This document shows, in pieces, positions 44,621 through 55,470 of a DNA stretch of 64,000 bases; position 1 is the stretch's first letter; each line of letters starts with the position of its first letter. The position numbers and the translations under genes are program-made. Below the pieces are notes generated by a model. That model saw only the letters and a program-made list of their open reading frames with translations. It did not search any database and had not been told where the DNA came from. The DNA comes from Aurelia coerulea (Eukaryota > Cnidaria > Scyphozoa > Semaeostomeae > Ulmaridae), in NCBI GenBank assembly GCA_039566865.1, contig CM076944.1, positions 11,120,501-11,184,500 on the forward strand, read 5' to 3'.

Positions 44621-46179
44621 GTTCTCTTTTCACCACGGTAAAGGATCCTGTACTAGCAGCTGATGACATGAACCATGATCTGAATCGGATAAAATTATGG
44701 GCACATAGATGGAGAATGTCCTTCAACCCTGATCCCAGAAAGCAAGCTGTAGAGATAATGCTCTCAACGAAGAGAGTCAAAATTGATCATCCCGCGATAT
44801 TTTTCAACAATATGCAAGTAATGAAAGTGGATGAGCATAAACATCTTGGTCTTACACTAGACTCAAGGCTTTCTTTTTCAAGTCATATAAACTCGGCTAT
44901 TGCCAAATCGAGAAAAGCAATCGGAATGCTGAAGTTTCTTTCAAAGTATCTTCCTAGGGAGACCTTGAATGTACTTTACAAACTTTATGTTAGACCCCAC
45001 TTAGACTATGGTGATGTGATTTACCACATACCATGCAAGGAGATCAGTCTCATTAGCCGTGGTAATATCCTGATGCTCAAAATCGAATCGGTGCAATATT
45101 CTGCAGCATTAGCAGTAACAGGTACATGGAGAGGGACCTCGCGTGAAAAGCTGTATCAAGAGCTAGAATGGGAATCCATGTACTCTAGAAGATGGAGCAG
45201 ACGACTTTTTATGATCTACAAAATCATTAACAACCTGATGCCAGATTATACAAGAGATCCTATTCCACAACTAAATCAGCCTAACTATGCTTTTCGCAAT
45301 CAACCTGTTGTTGGTCAAATTAGGGCAAGAACTGAAAAATATAAGTCAAGCTTTGTCCCAGACAGTTTGCATGAATGGAGTAAACTTGACCCGGAAATCA
45401 GAAAATCTTCTTCCATCAGTATATTCAAGAACAGATTGCTCTCGCTTGTTAGACCACCTTCTAACCCTGTTTTTGGTATTTATGATCCACGAGGGCTTTC
45501 TTTATTAACTCAGCTTAGGTTAGGGTTGAGCAAACTGAATTTTCACAAATTCAGACATAATTTTAGTGACACAATCAACCCGATGTGTCCAATCAACGAC
45601 GGTCCTGAGGATACGGAACACTACCTGTTGTTGTGCGCTTCTTTTGAAGAACAAAGGCGTGACCTCCTCGCTGGTGTCCTTCCGGTGCTGCACTCATTTG
45701 AAATTATTGACGTCCCAAATCCTGTCCTTTTACAGATTCTTTTGTACGGCGATAAAAAGTTGCCATTTGAAGTAAATAACTTCATCTTAAAATCAACCAT
45801 CTTGTATATTTCAAGAACGGAACGCTTCGTATAATATCATGGTCCTCTTCATTGAATATCACTAAATCTTGTGCCCAACGGCCTAACCTACTTATTTGTA
45901 ATTAGAAAGCATTGTAAAATGTAATCTGTATTATATTAATGTCCCCTTAAAAGTAAATGTTTTTTCTTTTTCTTTTTTGTAGTTACGTGTAGTTTTAGCA
46001 ATTATTTCTCTCTCTATTAGTTACTTGCAGTGGCATGCTCGTATTTCCTGTTTTATGTTGCCATGAGGTTGTCGTAGTTTTCGCTCCAATTGGTATTGTA
46101 TTAGTAGTAGGGTATGGTATTTTGTAAGTAATGTTGAAAGTAATATGTATTGTAAGTTATTAAATGATGTATAAAAAAA
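44621..46179 (+). mobile_element. 5'-truncated LINE with an 11-bp target duplication
   Basis: ATACTGGGCAT at 44610-44620 and 46180-46190 flanks the element, which ends in A8. This is a clean target-primed insertion. The only gene is the 388-codon frame at 44668-45834. A related copy lies at 52998-53459. Confidence 0.9.
44668..45834 (+). CDS. LINE RT C-terminal half with zinc-knuckle tail, intact frame
   Basis: The 388-residue frame begins after the catalytic site is lost. It has the thumb blocks HKHLGLTLDSRLSFSSHI, AIGMLKFLSKYLP and LYKLYVRPHLDYGDVIYH, then SSISIFKNRLLSLVRP and GLSKLNFHKFRHNF, and a C-terminal knuckle MCPINDGPEDTEHYLLLC. The C...H..LLLC pattern is usual for this LINE group. 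The truncated protein should be inactive. The intact frame suggests a recent insertion. The start is arbitrary, since the element is truncated. Confidence 0.85.
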   Translation: MNHDLNRIKLWAHRWRMSFNPDPRKQAVEIMLSTKRVKIDHPAIFFNNMQVMKVDEHKHLGLTLDSRLSFSSHINSAIAKSRKAIGMLKFLSKYLPRETLNVLYKLYVRPHLDYGDVIYHIPCKEISLISRGNILMLKIESVQYSAALAVTGTWRGTSREKLYQELEWESMYSRRWSRRLFMIYKIINNLMPDYTRDPIPQLNQPNYAFRNQPVVGQIRARTEKYKSSFVPDSLHEWSKLDPEIRKSSSISIFKNRLLSLVRPPSNPVFGIYDPRGLSLLTQLRLGLSKLNFHKFRHNFSDTINPMCPINDGPEDTEHYLLLCASFEEQRRDLLAGVLPVLHSFEIIDVPNPVLLQILLYGDKKLPFEVNNFILKSTILYISRTERFV

Positions 46180-46590
46180 ATACTGGGCATTTTTGAGCTA
46201 CTAGAAGACTGGGGGGCTCATTCAGCCCCCTCTCTAAAATCGCCATTCCATCACTTATGAGGACGAAAATTACCACGCAGGTAGCCGTGCTTATGATCTA
46301 TCATTTTTCTCAAAAATAATCCTAAAGATAGAAATGACGTCATAATTATTCAAGACCAACTGGCACGTGTGCACGAAAAAATGAGAAAATAAACTTTTTT
46401 TAAAAACCTTTATAATTTTCCAAGACTGATTCATGAAACCAAATTATGACAATCAAAGCATTTTCAGAAGATGAAAATATGCTTATAAAATGAAAAATTT
46501 GATTTTAGCAAATCCAAGATGGCGGACAGAGAGATTAAAAATCTTATTTTTGTGAAACATGACAAATGCAGCCAAAATAGAGAAATTCTC

Positions 46591-47062
46591 CATGTATTAC
46601 AATGAAAACTACTTTAATGATAAGAGATCCTTGCATACTTCATTTATCCTTTTAAAACTCTTGTTTTGATTAGTGCAAAAAATGCTGCATTTTTCTCAGT
46701 AGGGAGCAAATGAGTTGAAAGGAATTAAGGGGGAATGTATGTATATATAATAGAAGCCCGCATAAAAGAACCTGTTTCTATAAGAACCTTGAGGCTGACA
46801 TTCAATCTTTTAAACCCCCTAAATAAGAACCCCCAGGAGGCTGAAACTGGGAAAGGTTCTTATATAATAGATTGCATGTAAAGTAAAGTAATTTGAAAAT
46901 TCCATATATGAGAGTAGAAACATTCATAGGCTGTTGGTTGATGTACTAATCCATTTTTTTCAAAAACAAAGCCATGTACAGTTACTTTTCAAATTAAAAA
47001 AGGTCAAGAGAACTATTTGATGGTTCTACTGCAGTGCACTTGATTGACAAACTTGAATCAAC
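46591..47062. other. No gene; flank of the HIRAN gene
   Basis: AT-rich. ATAAAAGAACCTGTTTCTA (about 46763) recalls, inverted, AAACAGGTATTCTTATA at 49615, a weak hint of inverted ends around the HIRAN-Tigger pair. Confidence 0.35.
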
Positions 47063-47510
47063 TTATATCTCCTTTTTAACCCTGATCAGGTAATTGTAAG
47101 TACCAATCAGTTTATAGTCTATAGGTAACCCCAGGCCCTTTCCAGCTCCAGCATTATACCTGCTTCCAATGCACTCTGCCTCTACTTCCCCATAATCTCT
47201 CAAAAAGTTGCAAAAAACTGTTGAAAGTTCAATTGGGACATGACCAACCGTTTTGCTGTTTTCCTTCTGAACAGACACTGCATATTCATCATACCTATTG
47301 TCTTCTTTAGGTTCACAAATCATTATTTCACCAACAATTACCTCTTCCTCTTTATAAGCATGATATCCACGAATGCTCGACTCTACAAACATCTCATATT
47401 CATGATGGAATGCAATTGAAAGATTTTTTTTAAATAACAACTGAACTGGACTGTTTCGTCTTTCTTGCTGATATTTTTTAGCGTTTTGGCTTTGGATTTT
47501 CAAATTTGGC
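47063..47510 (-). CDS. HIRAN-domain gene, last exon
   Basis: A T-rich acceptor (AGTTTTTTTAG) precedes 47510. The frame then gives FESSIRGYHAY-like FVESSIRGYHAYKE, VGEIMICEPKEDNRYDEYA, VSVQKENSKTVGHVP and AECIGSRYNAGAGKGL, ending RVKKEI at 47063. This is the HIRAN fold (short motif R-G-Y-H...N-x-Y-D-x-x-A-V-x-V...x-V-G-H-V-P), a DNA 3'-end binding domain known from HLTF/Rad5. Here it stands alone, as in many cnidarian proteins. The upstream extension of this frame to 47758 overlaps the Tigger gene in antisense and is probably not coding. The first exon is not found. Confidence 0.72.
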
Positions 47511-47612
47511 CTAAAAAAACTAGAAACCTCATTCTGAAACAGAGGCAACCAAGATGCATTGTGTCGATGTTCAACGTATTCACTCACGCCATACGCCAAG
47601 GCAAGCCAGAAA
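47511..47612. promoter_or_regulatory. Short divergent spacer between HIRAN and Tigger genes
   Basis: About 100 bp separates the HIRAN exon acceptor from the Tigger ATG. If both are transcribed, they would share or overlap upstream sequence. No TATA or other motif stands out. Confidence 0.3.
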
Positions 47613-49355
47613 ATGAACAAAACATTGTTCAGCTGTGGCTTCAAGAAGCAAGTAGAAACAAGAACTGGTCGGAAATACGATGTAACATCAAGCCACGTAC
47701 AAAGTGTGAAACTCAAAACAAAGAATATTCCTTGTAAATTCTGCGCAGCAACTTTCACGGCCGAGCAGTACCTCTACACACACATTCAGTTCAAGGATAA
47801 GTCTGAAGTAAGTGATGTCATCCCAACAATACTGCCAATTTTTAAAACATCTAAAGACGAGGAAAACACTGGGGATGGTGCTGATTTGGCTAGAGATGAT
47901 GTTAGTGTTAACATTGAAAGTGATCCTGGTCTTGCATTTGCAACAAAAAGCTTTGAGAAAGTTGCCTCAACTGAGATCAGTAGCATGAGTAGCAGGAGGG
48001 GTCAGAATCAAAGGAAGTCGTACACCATAGAATTCAAAGTGCAAACGTTAACGTTACTGGATACTCTCACTCGAATGAAGGTCAAAAACAAGTGGCAAAA
48101 ATGTGCACTGGAGCGAGATATTCCCAACAAGTCAATGGTGATAAAGTGGAACAAGGAACGGAGCAAAATCTTTGCTGAGGCATCACTTAACAGACAAAGG
48201 GAAAACAGTGGTAACATTAAGGTATCAAGACAGAGAAGAAGGTTGCCATCCAAGAGGCCAAGCAGGAATGAACATTTTGCACTGGCAGCAAGATTAGTTG
48301 TTGCAGAATTTAAGCTGAGAAGAGCAAGAGGTGCTAAGGTATCAAAACTTTGGTTCTATTAAAAAAAATGAAGTCTAAGATTAACCAAATGTATGAAGAA
48401 AAGGAAGCCAGGAGTTTCAAAGCAAGTGGAAACTGGTTCCAAAGATTTAAGCAACGATACAAGATTTCATTGAGAAGGAGAACTAATAAAAAGAAAAATT
48501 CTGCTGATGAAGGTAGAAGTGCTATCCAATTATTCCATAGGAATCTAAGAAAAGCTGTCCAGAGCAAAAGAAGGAGAGGTGCCTATTGCTTTGATGAAAG
48601 ATATGGTAGATGGCTTCCAGGAAACCGATTTAATGTTGATCAGGTTCCTTTACCATTTGTTGTTGGGTAAGATACAACTTATGCTGCAACTGGTTCCGAA
48701 CAAGTATGGGTGTTCCAGCCATCAAGTGGCTTAGAAAAGCGCCAAGCTAAATTACAGCTATGCATTTGTGCATCAAGTGAACAGACTGTCAAGCCATCAA
48801 TCATTTTTTATGGGAAAAGGGAACATTAAGGATGACGAAAGATCAGAATATGACAACAGAGTAGATGTCTACTTTCAAAAGAATGCCTGGTTGGATGAAG
48901 AGGTCAATATGAAATGGCTCAGGAACACACTTGTCCCTGGAATGAAAGAAAACAGGAAGGAAAAGATACTGTTTGCTGATAATGTCAGCTTTCAGCTGGC
49001 TGAGGCTTTCCATAGAGAATGCAGAGAAAAACTTAACACAATTGTATACCTTCTCCCTGCCAATCATACTGATAAAGTTCAACTCATAGATGCAGGTTTT
49101 GGCAAAGATTTAAAGACAAAGATTGGAGAAAGTATGGAGAGATGGCTGGAGGATGATGATAACCTAAACAAATGGCATGGAAAAATCAGTTCCAAGGAAA
49201 GAAGGGTGCTGATGAAAAAATGGGTGGAAGAGACATGGGAAGAATTAAAGTCAAGAGAACATTTCATTTTTAGGATGTTTCAGAAAATAGGGTGTTTGAT
49301 GACAGCAGACAAGTCAGAAGATGAACAAATCAAACCACAGGGACTAGAAAATTAA
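47613..49355 (+). pseudogene. Tigger/pogo-like DDE transposase with N-terminal zinc finger
   Basis: From ATG 47613 (MNKTLFSCGFKKQVE) the protein has a C2H2-type finger CKFCAATFTAEQYLYTHIQ, a helix-turn-helix (YTIEFKVQTLTLLDTL), a CENP-B-like region with FKASGNWFQRFKQRYKISLR, and a DDE_1 core: first D in NVDQVPLPFVVG, second in ILFADNVSFQ, third in VQLIDAGF. Length of about 580 residues is normal for the family. Three lesions: a frameshift at an A-run (about 48360-48368), a TAA replacing the expected residue at 48668-48670, and a frameshift in a GGGAAAAGGG run near 48815. It has no introns. It either was a mobile element or a domesticated relative. A HIRAN gene diverges from it. Confidence 0.85.
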
Positions 49356-49629
49356 ACTTTTTGACAAGCCTGCAGCATGCAACAATTTACAGTTTTTTAA
49401 CAATTTTGGAATGAAGCTTGGAATATTTATGTTCATATTAGGAAGTGATATAGCTAATTGCACTTTCTAGTCACTTTTAAGCAAGTTGTGTTCTGGTGTA
49501 TAAACTTCACATTAAACTATGGAAGAAATGTACAGGCCATGCTCACATCAACTTAACAAGAATTTGTGAGAATTCTTCAGAATTCTTCAGCGATACAGAA
49601 GACAAAGGATTTTTAAACAGGTATTCTTA
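49356..49629. other. 3' flank of Tigger, no gene
   Basis: AT-rich with a duplicated GAATTCTTCA at 49570-49589. Nothing else stands out. Confidence 0.4.
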
Positions 49630-49771
49630 TAGCCTATTCACACTGGAAAGTTAAACCAGCAGTAAATCAGGTAATGGTATGCTGCATTCTAACTGGTCAA
49701 TCCAAGTCAAACGGTTAAAATTTAACATGATTTAAGTAAAGCTGGTTTAACTGTTCAGTATGAAAAGGGTA
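49630..49771. mobile_element. Small Harbinger-type MITE
   Basis: 142 bp with 31-bp inverted ends (TASCCTWTTCAYACTG, then AGTTAAACCAGC), flanked by TTA at 49627-49629 and 49772-49774. It is almost a hairpin. Confidence 0.85.
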
Positions 49772-49844
49772 TTACAGACCCACGCATGTTCTCATCTCAA
49801 GAAATCTCAATAATTCTAAACCCTATTTGTACGGGGGGCCTACC

Positions 49845-50095
49845 CTGGGTACCCCCTCTCTGTTCTGAATATCCCCCTACTATACTGATGATGCCTCACC
49901 AAACAATCATTGTACCCCCCTCTGTACTCCAGAAGCCTCCCCACTGTACTGAGCACTCTGTCCCCCACTACACTGAAGGTATCCCCCACTAAACTCCGCA
50001 TGCCTTGCCACTATACTAGATTTCCCCACTGTACTTAAACATACCTCCCCACTGTACTGAACATCCCCAACTGTACTGCATACTCCCGGTGAGTG
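49845..50095. repeat. Degenerate minisatellite CCCCACTGTACTGAA
   Basis: About ten units of 20-26 bp share the words CCCC(A/T)CTGTACT followed by a variable GAA/CC spacer. Units have drifted. It is not coding. Confidence 0.85.
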
Positions 50096-50127
50096 CATTT
50101 CAACAGTAAAAGGTACATCACGCGCGT

Positions 50128-50425
50128 CCATACCATTCCATAGGATACCTTTTACCCTTTTCTCTGACATTCTGGTTGATGAAAAAGCCCCTTATCATGG
50201 GAAATTTTGAAGGTAACCCCCTTTAAAGGACTATCACGGAGCCCCCCTTGCTCCCTGCTTTTTAGCTCTCGTCCTTACCATTCCATATGATACCTTTTTA
50301 CCCTGTTCTCTGACATTCTAATTGCTGAAAAATCCCTTATCATGCAAAATTTTCAAGGTAACCCCCCTTTAATGTAACATCACTGAGCCCCCCTCGCTCC
50401 CTGCTTTCTAGCTCTCTCATCCCAA
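50128..50425. repeat. Tandem duplication, unit about 148 bp
   Basis: TACCATTCCATAxGATACCTTTT, TCTGACATTCTxxTTGxTGAAAAA and GAGCCCCCC...GCTCCCTGCTTT recur at 50130 and 50277. The copies differ at a number of sites. It probably is a repeat remnant. Confidence 0.8.
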
Positions 50426-50429
50426 AAAG

Positions 50430-51570
50430 AGGCTCTGCAGTCACTGTCTGATTGTTCTTTCAATCCATTGTTCTTGTTTGAAAAGTATTGACGTCAGATA
50501 GGTGTCTTGAATGAAAGAGCAATTAGCGGTGTTGCCTTGACAATGAAAGTGCAAATAGATGTGTAATGTAATGTTTAATGTTTTGTTGTTCAATTTCAAT
50601 GAAATCTGAAAACAGAGTAGCTTGTAAACATTAGGCCTCTCGATTCAGATCACTCATCATGATCAGCCGAGGATACACTCAATGACATCTGAAAACAGAA
50701 TAGCTTGTAAACATTATGCCTCTCAATTCAGATCACTCAATATGTTCAGCCGAGGATAGTTTGGAAGAGCGATAACACCCCTCAACTCATTTCACGTTTT
50801 AAATCAGGCAAAGGGCGACGTGCAAATCACTGGTTTCTTTGTAAAACTGCTTTGTTTTATAAAATAGCAGATAATTCCCAGTCATTGCTCATAAAAGTCA
50901 TAAAAGCAAAACAAGACGACAGGTAAAAAAAACTTACGGAGACTCATAAAATAAGACTGCCGGAAATCATAAGAGACACGACAGGAGTCTGAAAAGCTCC
51001 CATAGCTAAAATTTATTTCGATTTGGCCCAAGACTTGGCCCTGTCTGCTGTGAAGAATTTTGTTCAGCTTCATTGTCTGCACATGTGGTTTCTGTCAGAA
51101 ACATGCACGCATTCGTTGCCGATCCTTTACTTCCAGTTATCGTCCAATATTTCACACCATTTTACTCTTCCTTCCCATTTCTCATTCCATGAAGGCCTAT
51201 TCTTTAAAAAGACTTAGCCAATCTAATCATTCGTCATACATAGCCCATTGCTAGTAGCCCATGGTCGAAACCGCCAAAGTCTCATTTTCACTGGACTTGC
51301 CCAGGTCGTCTTGTAAGGAAGAAATGACGACTTGTTTTGTTTTGTACAGTTCACAGTTGGATAGCACAGCTGGATAGCCGGATGGTTTTTGGTACGGCAG
51401 GCGGCACCTTTGATCACGATGTTTGACCAATAGTTGACGAGATACTGATTTTCTCTGAAAGAAAATGACGGGGGCCAAACGAAATTGAAACATAAATAGC
51501 TAAATGTCATGCTTATGAATGGGCGCCACCATTAGTAAAATAATGTCCAGCCTACCTCCAGAGTATGGGT
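50430..51570. other. No confident gene; short tandem duplication at 50600-50760
   Basis: ATCTGAAAACAGARTAGCTTGTAAACATTA...CAGCCGAGGATA is repeated twice (50606 and 50690). Overlapping frames on both strands at 50882-51510 look plausible but contradict each other and have no domain or splice support. Confidence 0.4.
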
Positions 51571-51589
51571 TTAGCAAATGTCCCCTTTT

Positions 51590-51770
51590 ATATATAATAA
51601 TATGATATAATATAATATAATATAATATAATATAATATAATATAATATAATATAATATAATATAATATAATATAATATAATATAATATAATATAATATAA
51701 TATAATAATTTAATATAATTTGATATAATATAATATGATATGATACAATATGATATAATATAATATAAAT
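51590..51770. repeat. (TATAA)n microsatellite, 3' tail of the minus-strand LINE
   Basis: At least 21 nearly perfect pentamers at 51602-51706, with diverged units to 51770. The array abuts the LINE 3' UTR, so it is the element's tail. Confidence 0.88.
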
Positions 51771-52037
51771 ACCAAATCTCCATTTCGGAGCAGTTACAAA
51801 TTAAACTAATGTAACACTGGTAAAATAAATAAAATTAAACTAAACAATGATTGAAAAGAACCTAACCTAACACAACAGAGCCTGACAGAACCTAACACAA
51901 ACTAAAACCATTTACAAAATCTTTTGAACTCTCTTATTATTCCTTTAAGTATGTTTGGGTCATTTGAAAGAAGTTGATCTTTGTTTACCACATCGTCTTC
52001 ATGTATTATCGTTATACGCCATGTAGTTTGCTTTTAA

Positions 52038-52604
52038 CCCTATCTGACCTGGGGGGGGGGGGGGTGGATTCCGCCCCCCCCCCCTAGTACATTTTTGTTT
52101 ACACCGTTTTCCACACATGCAGCAGGCCTCTGATACTTCATAAGTTTAACTTTGTATCATAGAGCAATAAAATTGCAACAATTTGATCATTCTATTTTTA
52201 GCCTTGTTTCCATGGTTACCAATTTTTCATACTGCACTCTATGAAAAACCAACTTTGTATCTCTTTTAATCATGTTTAATTGGTCCAATTAAGTCTAAAT
52301 TATGAATTTATATATATATTTTGATCTATATCTTTCATTTCTTTATGAAAAAATAAAGTTTCATGACCTTTTAGCAATCTTTCATTTATATGACGTCATA
52401 TGACATCATAATGATCATCATGCTCTAGCAACAACAACAACATCGCTAATTGAATTATGATTTCAAATTTTCATTGTTTACATAATGAACTACCTTTGTG
52501 CCAAGTTTGGCTGCCATATCTCTTATGACAACAGAGATAAACAGGGGGGGCGGAATCCCCCCCCCCAGGCATTGAGTGTTTCAAATCACCCAGGTCAGAT
52601 AGGG
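52038..52604. mobile_element. piggyBac-type MITE (CCCTATCTGACCTGGG family), complete
   Basis: 567 bp, ends CCCTATCTGACCTGGG and inverted copy, TTAA at 52034-52037 and 52605-52608. Next to each end there is a G or C run (52050-52090, 52543-52566) that are also inverted. It interrupts the LINE after NMIDL, which continues KANYMAYND on the other side. It is the only complete copy of this family in the window. Confidence 0.9.
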
Positions 52605-52608
52605 TTAA

Positions 52609-54875
52609 GTCTATCATATTAAGTTTGAGCATCAGGAGATCTGATGCTGTGTTTGTATCCTTTAGATAATCCTTGAATCCAAAATGCGAGTTTCGAATCA
52701 GGCATAACTTAGTTTCTGAATTTTTATTATTTTCCTCATTTAGTCTATCAATTAATTTTTCCGTGACTATCTTTGACAATTCTTTTTTTGTCATGTCGCT
52801 TATATGTTTTTAATTTGCTGTTATCCCTAGTTTTTGAATAATGGCCCATACTACTTCACACCAACATTTAGTCATTCCAAGTCTTTTTTGTTCATTATAA
52901 ACTATTTTTACTAGTCTGCTGTCAGGCATGTTTAGTATCTTTTTTAAATACATAGGTTTTCTTATAATAATTCTATGTTCCATCGCAAGGATTCCACTTC
53001 CAGATACGGAACACTTCTTGTTGCTCTGCCCTTGTTTTGATGTACAAAGACGAGACCTCCTCGCTGGAATCTATGCATTAATACGACCACTTGGATATGT
53101 AAATCTTGCAAATGAAGCTTTACTACAACTTTTATTGTATGGCAATAAAGATTTTCCTATTTCACTAAATAGACAAATTCTTGAGCTAACGCTACATTTT
53201 ATCCATGAAACTGGTCGATTCGAGTGAATTTCTGTAGCCACTTAACCATCTCTTCACAAGCCACCCGTTTTTGTCCCATAGTTAAAGTAGTTTCTTTTCT
53301 TTTCGTTTATTATCTTTATTTAATGGCCTCGGGGTAGACACAGCCTTTTGCTCCCTGGGGTTGATCGTCCTAGTAGTATTGTAGAGTAATTTTATAAGTA
53401 ATGTAGTTCGTAATTTGTATTGTAAATTTTATTTGGAATATATTATATATATAAAAAAAAAGGATTCCACATTCAAAATAAAGCCCAAAACGAGATGTTG
53501 TGCGTGAGATGTTAAATATTCTTTGCAGTGCTTCTTTCTGGATCTTCTCTAGCCTATCAATTTGTTGTTTTGTGATATTTGTCCAGGTTTCACATCCGTA
53601 CAGAATCTTTGGTATTAGGATTGTTTCAATTACCTTTATGCCTACTTCTATTCTGTTTGCATTAAGAACTGGATTTTTTAGAAGTGTTACCATTTTGTAT
53701 ATTATTTTATTTCCGCTGTTACATTTCTCATTGATGGTGTCATCCAGGTCACATTTGTCATTTACTATATTTCCTAGGTACTTATATTTAGCTGTTTGTT
53801 CCATAGGCAGGTTGTTTACTTTTTGTTCATCTTGTTTTGCTCTATTAAATTTAGTGCATATGCATTTGGACTTATCCGCTTTATATCGGAGCAAATTTTT
53901 GTCCTGAAAGTCTTGAGCAACCTTCAGCATGGAATTCATAGTGGATTTATTTACGGATGTCAGTAAGATATCATCTTGATATAGTAGATATGGAATTTCA
54001 ATTTGACCTAGATTGATACCCATAGAGTCATCTTTTGTTCCTCTAAAGCCTTTATCTATGAAATTTGCACATATAGGTGCAGCCCACGGTGTCCCTTGCT
54101 TGACATTTTCACCAATTTGAAATTGGCTGCTGGTTCCATGATCATTCCTAATGGTGACTGTGCTTTCTTTATTTAGTTTATATAAGTTCAGGAAAGCCTT
54201 CCCTTTAACCCCACTTTTGAAAAGGTCGGGAAGGCATCCTTTTAGCCATAGTTTATCAAAAGCCTTCTCAAGGTCCAGAAAAGCTAGTATGATATTGCAA
54301 CCTATGTACTTGTAATAGTCACATACAGCTTGCAACACAAACAGGTGGTCCAGTGTTGATCGGTCTTTTCTGGCTCCTGCTGCATATTCTGAGAAATTAT
54401 TGTCAAGATTTATTGTATGTCTCTCAAACATCATTCTTTCAAATAGTTTTGAGAAAGCTACAGTAAGGAATATACCTCTCCAATTTTTTAGCTGGGCCTT
54501 TTTTCCTTTCCCTTTAAAAAGCATTTTAATAATAATTGACTTCCAGTTACTTGGTATTTCTGCATTTTTGTAGATGATATTGATAATTTTCAAAAGAGAT
54601 TCTTTCAGATATTTCCCAGCATCAATGAATAATTCATTGGGTAGTTGATCATCCCCAGGACTCTTTTTGCTTTTGAGAAATTTCATGGCCTCTTCAAGCT
54701 CTGTTAAGGTGAATGGTAAGTCTGTTTTACATTTAACTTTACTCTGAATAGTTAAAATTTTGTGGAAGGTCCTTTTTATCATTACGTAATATTTTCTATG
54801 TTCCTTCATGGGAATTCTATTTGTGAGTAGCTTTTTAAAATATTCTTGACATTCCTTTAAGATAGCTTTTGACAT
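52609..54875 (-). pseudogene. LINE RT of the minus-strand element (YQDD type)
   Basis: Blocks in minus order: LTELEEAMKFLKSKKSPGDD, NWKSIIIKMLFKGKGKK, LKNWRGIFLTVAFSKLFERM, CNIILAFLDLEKAFDKLW, VKQGTPWAAPICANFI, catalytic YQDD at about 53969-53985, KYKYLGNIVNDKCDLDD, LIPKILYGCETWTN and IQKEALQRIFNISRTTS. The core from 54875 to 53471 is intact; then a LINE is inserted, and the C-terminal part continues FECGIL to AMEHRIIIRKP, DMTKKELSKIVTEKL and DTNTASDLLMLKLNMIDL. YQDD, KGKG and NWRGI features fit RTE/Proto2-type RTs rather than CR1. The clade is tentative. The codons of the last 33 residues of the long frame (53370-53470) belong to the inserted LINE. Confidence 0.82.
52998..53459 (+). mobile_element. 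5'-truncated LINE inserted in the RT gene
   Basis: Target duplication AAGGATTCCAC at 52987-52997 and 53460-53470. It codes only DTEHFLLLCPCFDVQRRDLL and the end LELTLHFIHETGRFE (stop 53225), the same tail as in 44668-45834, then a 3' UTR ending in A8. Confidence 0.9.
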
Positions 54876-54889
54876 GTTTATGTTTTCAC

Positions 54890-55006
54890 AACCTGCTGTA
54901 GAAAAATTGGCTTATTTTCATACCCCCTGTATAAAGAACCCTCCCCTTGAGTTTTGCTATGAGCTTCCTATTCACTGTTGTATTTGCGCATAACAACGGG
55001 GGCTTA
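54890..55006. other. Flank between LINE and MITE
   Basis: No gene. The plus frame at 54947-55252 runs through the MITE and is chance. Confidence 0.4.
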
Positions 55007-55230
55007 CAATCCTGGACAAAATATTTCGAACAAGTTAGTTTTTTGGTGATTATCCCAGTTCTTCTCACTCTTGCATTTGCACCACCCCCTCTTACCCCCG
55101 AAACAATGTTGGTTGGCATCTTGAAACTGAAAACTTCTAAGCAACATCGTTTCGGGGGTAAGAGGGGGGGGGGTTGTTCAATTGACATTGTAGAATCTTA
55201 TGTTGTTCCAATATATTTTGTCCACGATTG
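55007..55230. mobile_element. Tc1/mariner-type MITE (CAATCCTGGACAAAAT family), copy A
   Basis: 224 bp, ends CAATCCTGGACAAAATATTT and inverted TTTTGTCCACGATTG. The left TA is at 55005-55006. An internal inverted pair TTACCCCCGAAACAATGTT / AACATCGTTTCGGGGGTAA lies at the centre. It is like copy B at 61049. Confidence 0.8.
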
Positions 55231-55470
55231 TCTGTATGAAAAAAACTTGTAGTGTTGGTCATAGAAAGGGGGAAATGCGAACAATAATTAGAATCTTTAC
55301 AAGTAATATTGCATCAGTAAAAAAATGTAGCATTTGACACTTTTAACAGGATAAATGATCAAATTAGCAAGGAAGGGCTCAGTATTGACGACGAAATTGG
55401 CAAATCTCGACACATTGTCAGAACAACATATCATTAACCAATTTTATAGTACTTATGATGAGTACGGTCG

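Larger units (their letters stand above)
44602..46590. mobile_element. piggyBac-like MITE split by a LINE
   Basis: TTAA (44598-44601) and CCCTATCCATACTGGGCAT open the element. It resumes after the LINE at 46180 as ATACTGGGCATTTTTGAGC with a G-run and the TCATTCAGCCCCCTCTCTAA block shared with 28.9 kb. The right end is not found. Confidence 0.7.
51571..54880 (-). mobile_element. Minus-strand LINE with TATAA-repeat tail, hit by two younger elements
   Basis: The element reads right to left: RT at 54875-53471, C-terminal region at 52986-52609 and 52033-51900, 3' UTR, and a (TATAA)n tail of about 180 bp at 51590-51770. It is interrupted by a 5'-truncated LINE (52998-53459, TSD AAGGATTCCAC) and by a piggyBac-type MITE (52038-52604, TTAA). 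Removing both leaves a nearly continuous frame. No endonuclease is seen upstream of 54880. Confidence 0.85.

Noticed and set aside
47511..47758. N-terminal extension of the HIRAN frame
   Set aside because: It is antisense to the Tigger N-terminus and a good splice acceptor cuts it off at 47510.
49845..50095. CRISPR-like repeat array
   Set aside because: Unit length and spacing vary, spacers are not unique, and the genome is animal; it is a degenerate minisatellite.
51571..51783. Tyrosine/isoleucine-rich minus-strand frame
   Set aside because: Translation of a TATAA microsatellite.
53370..53470. C-terminal end of the 501-residue RT frame
   Set aside because: These codons come from the antisense of an inserted LINE, not from the RT.
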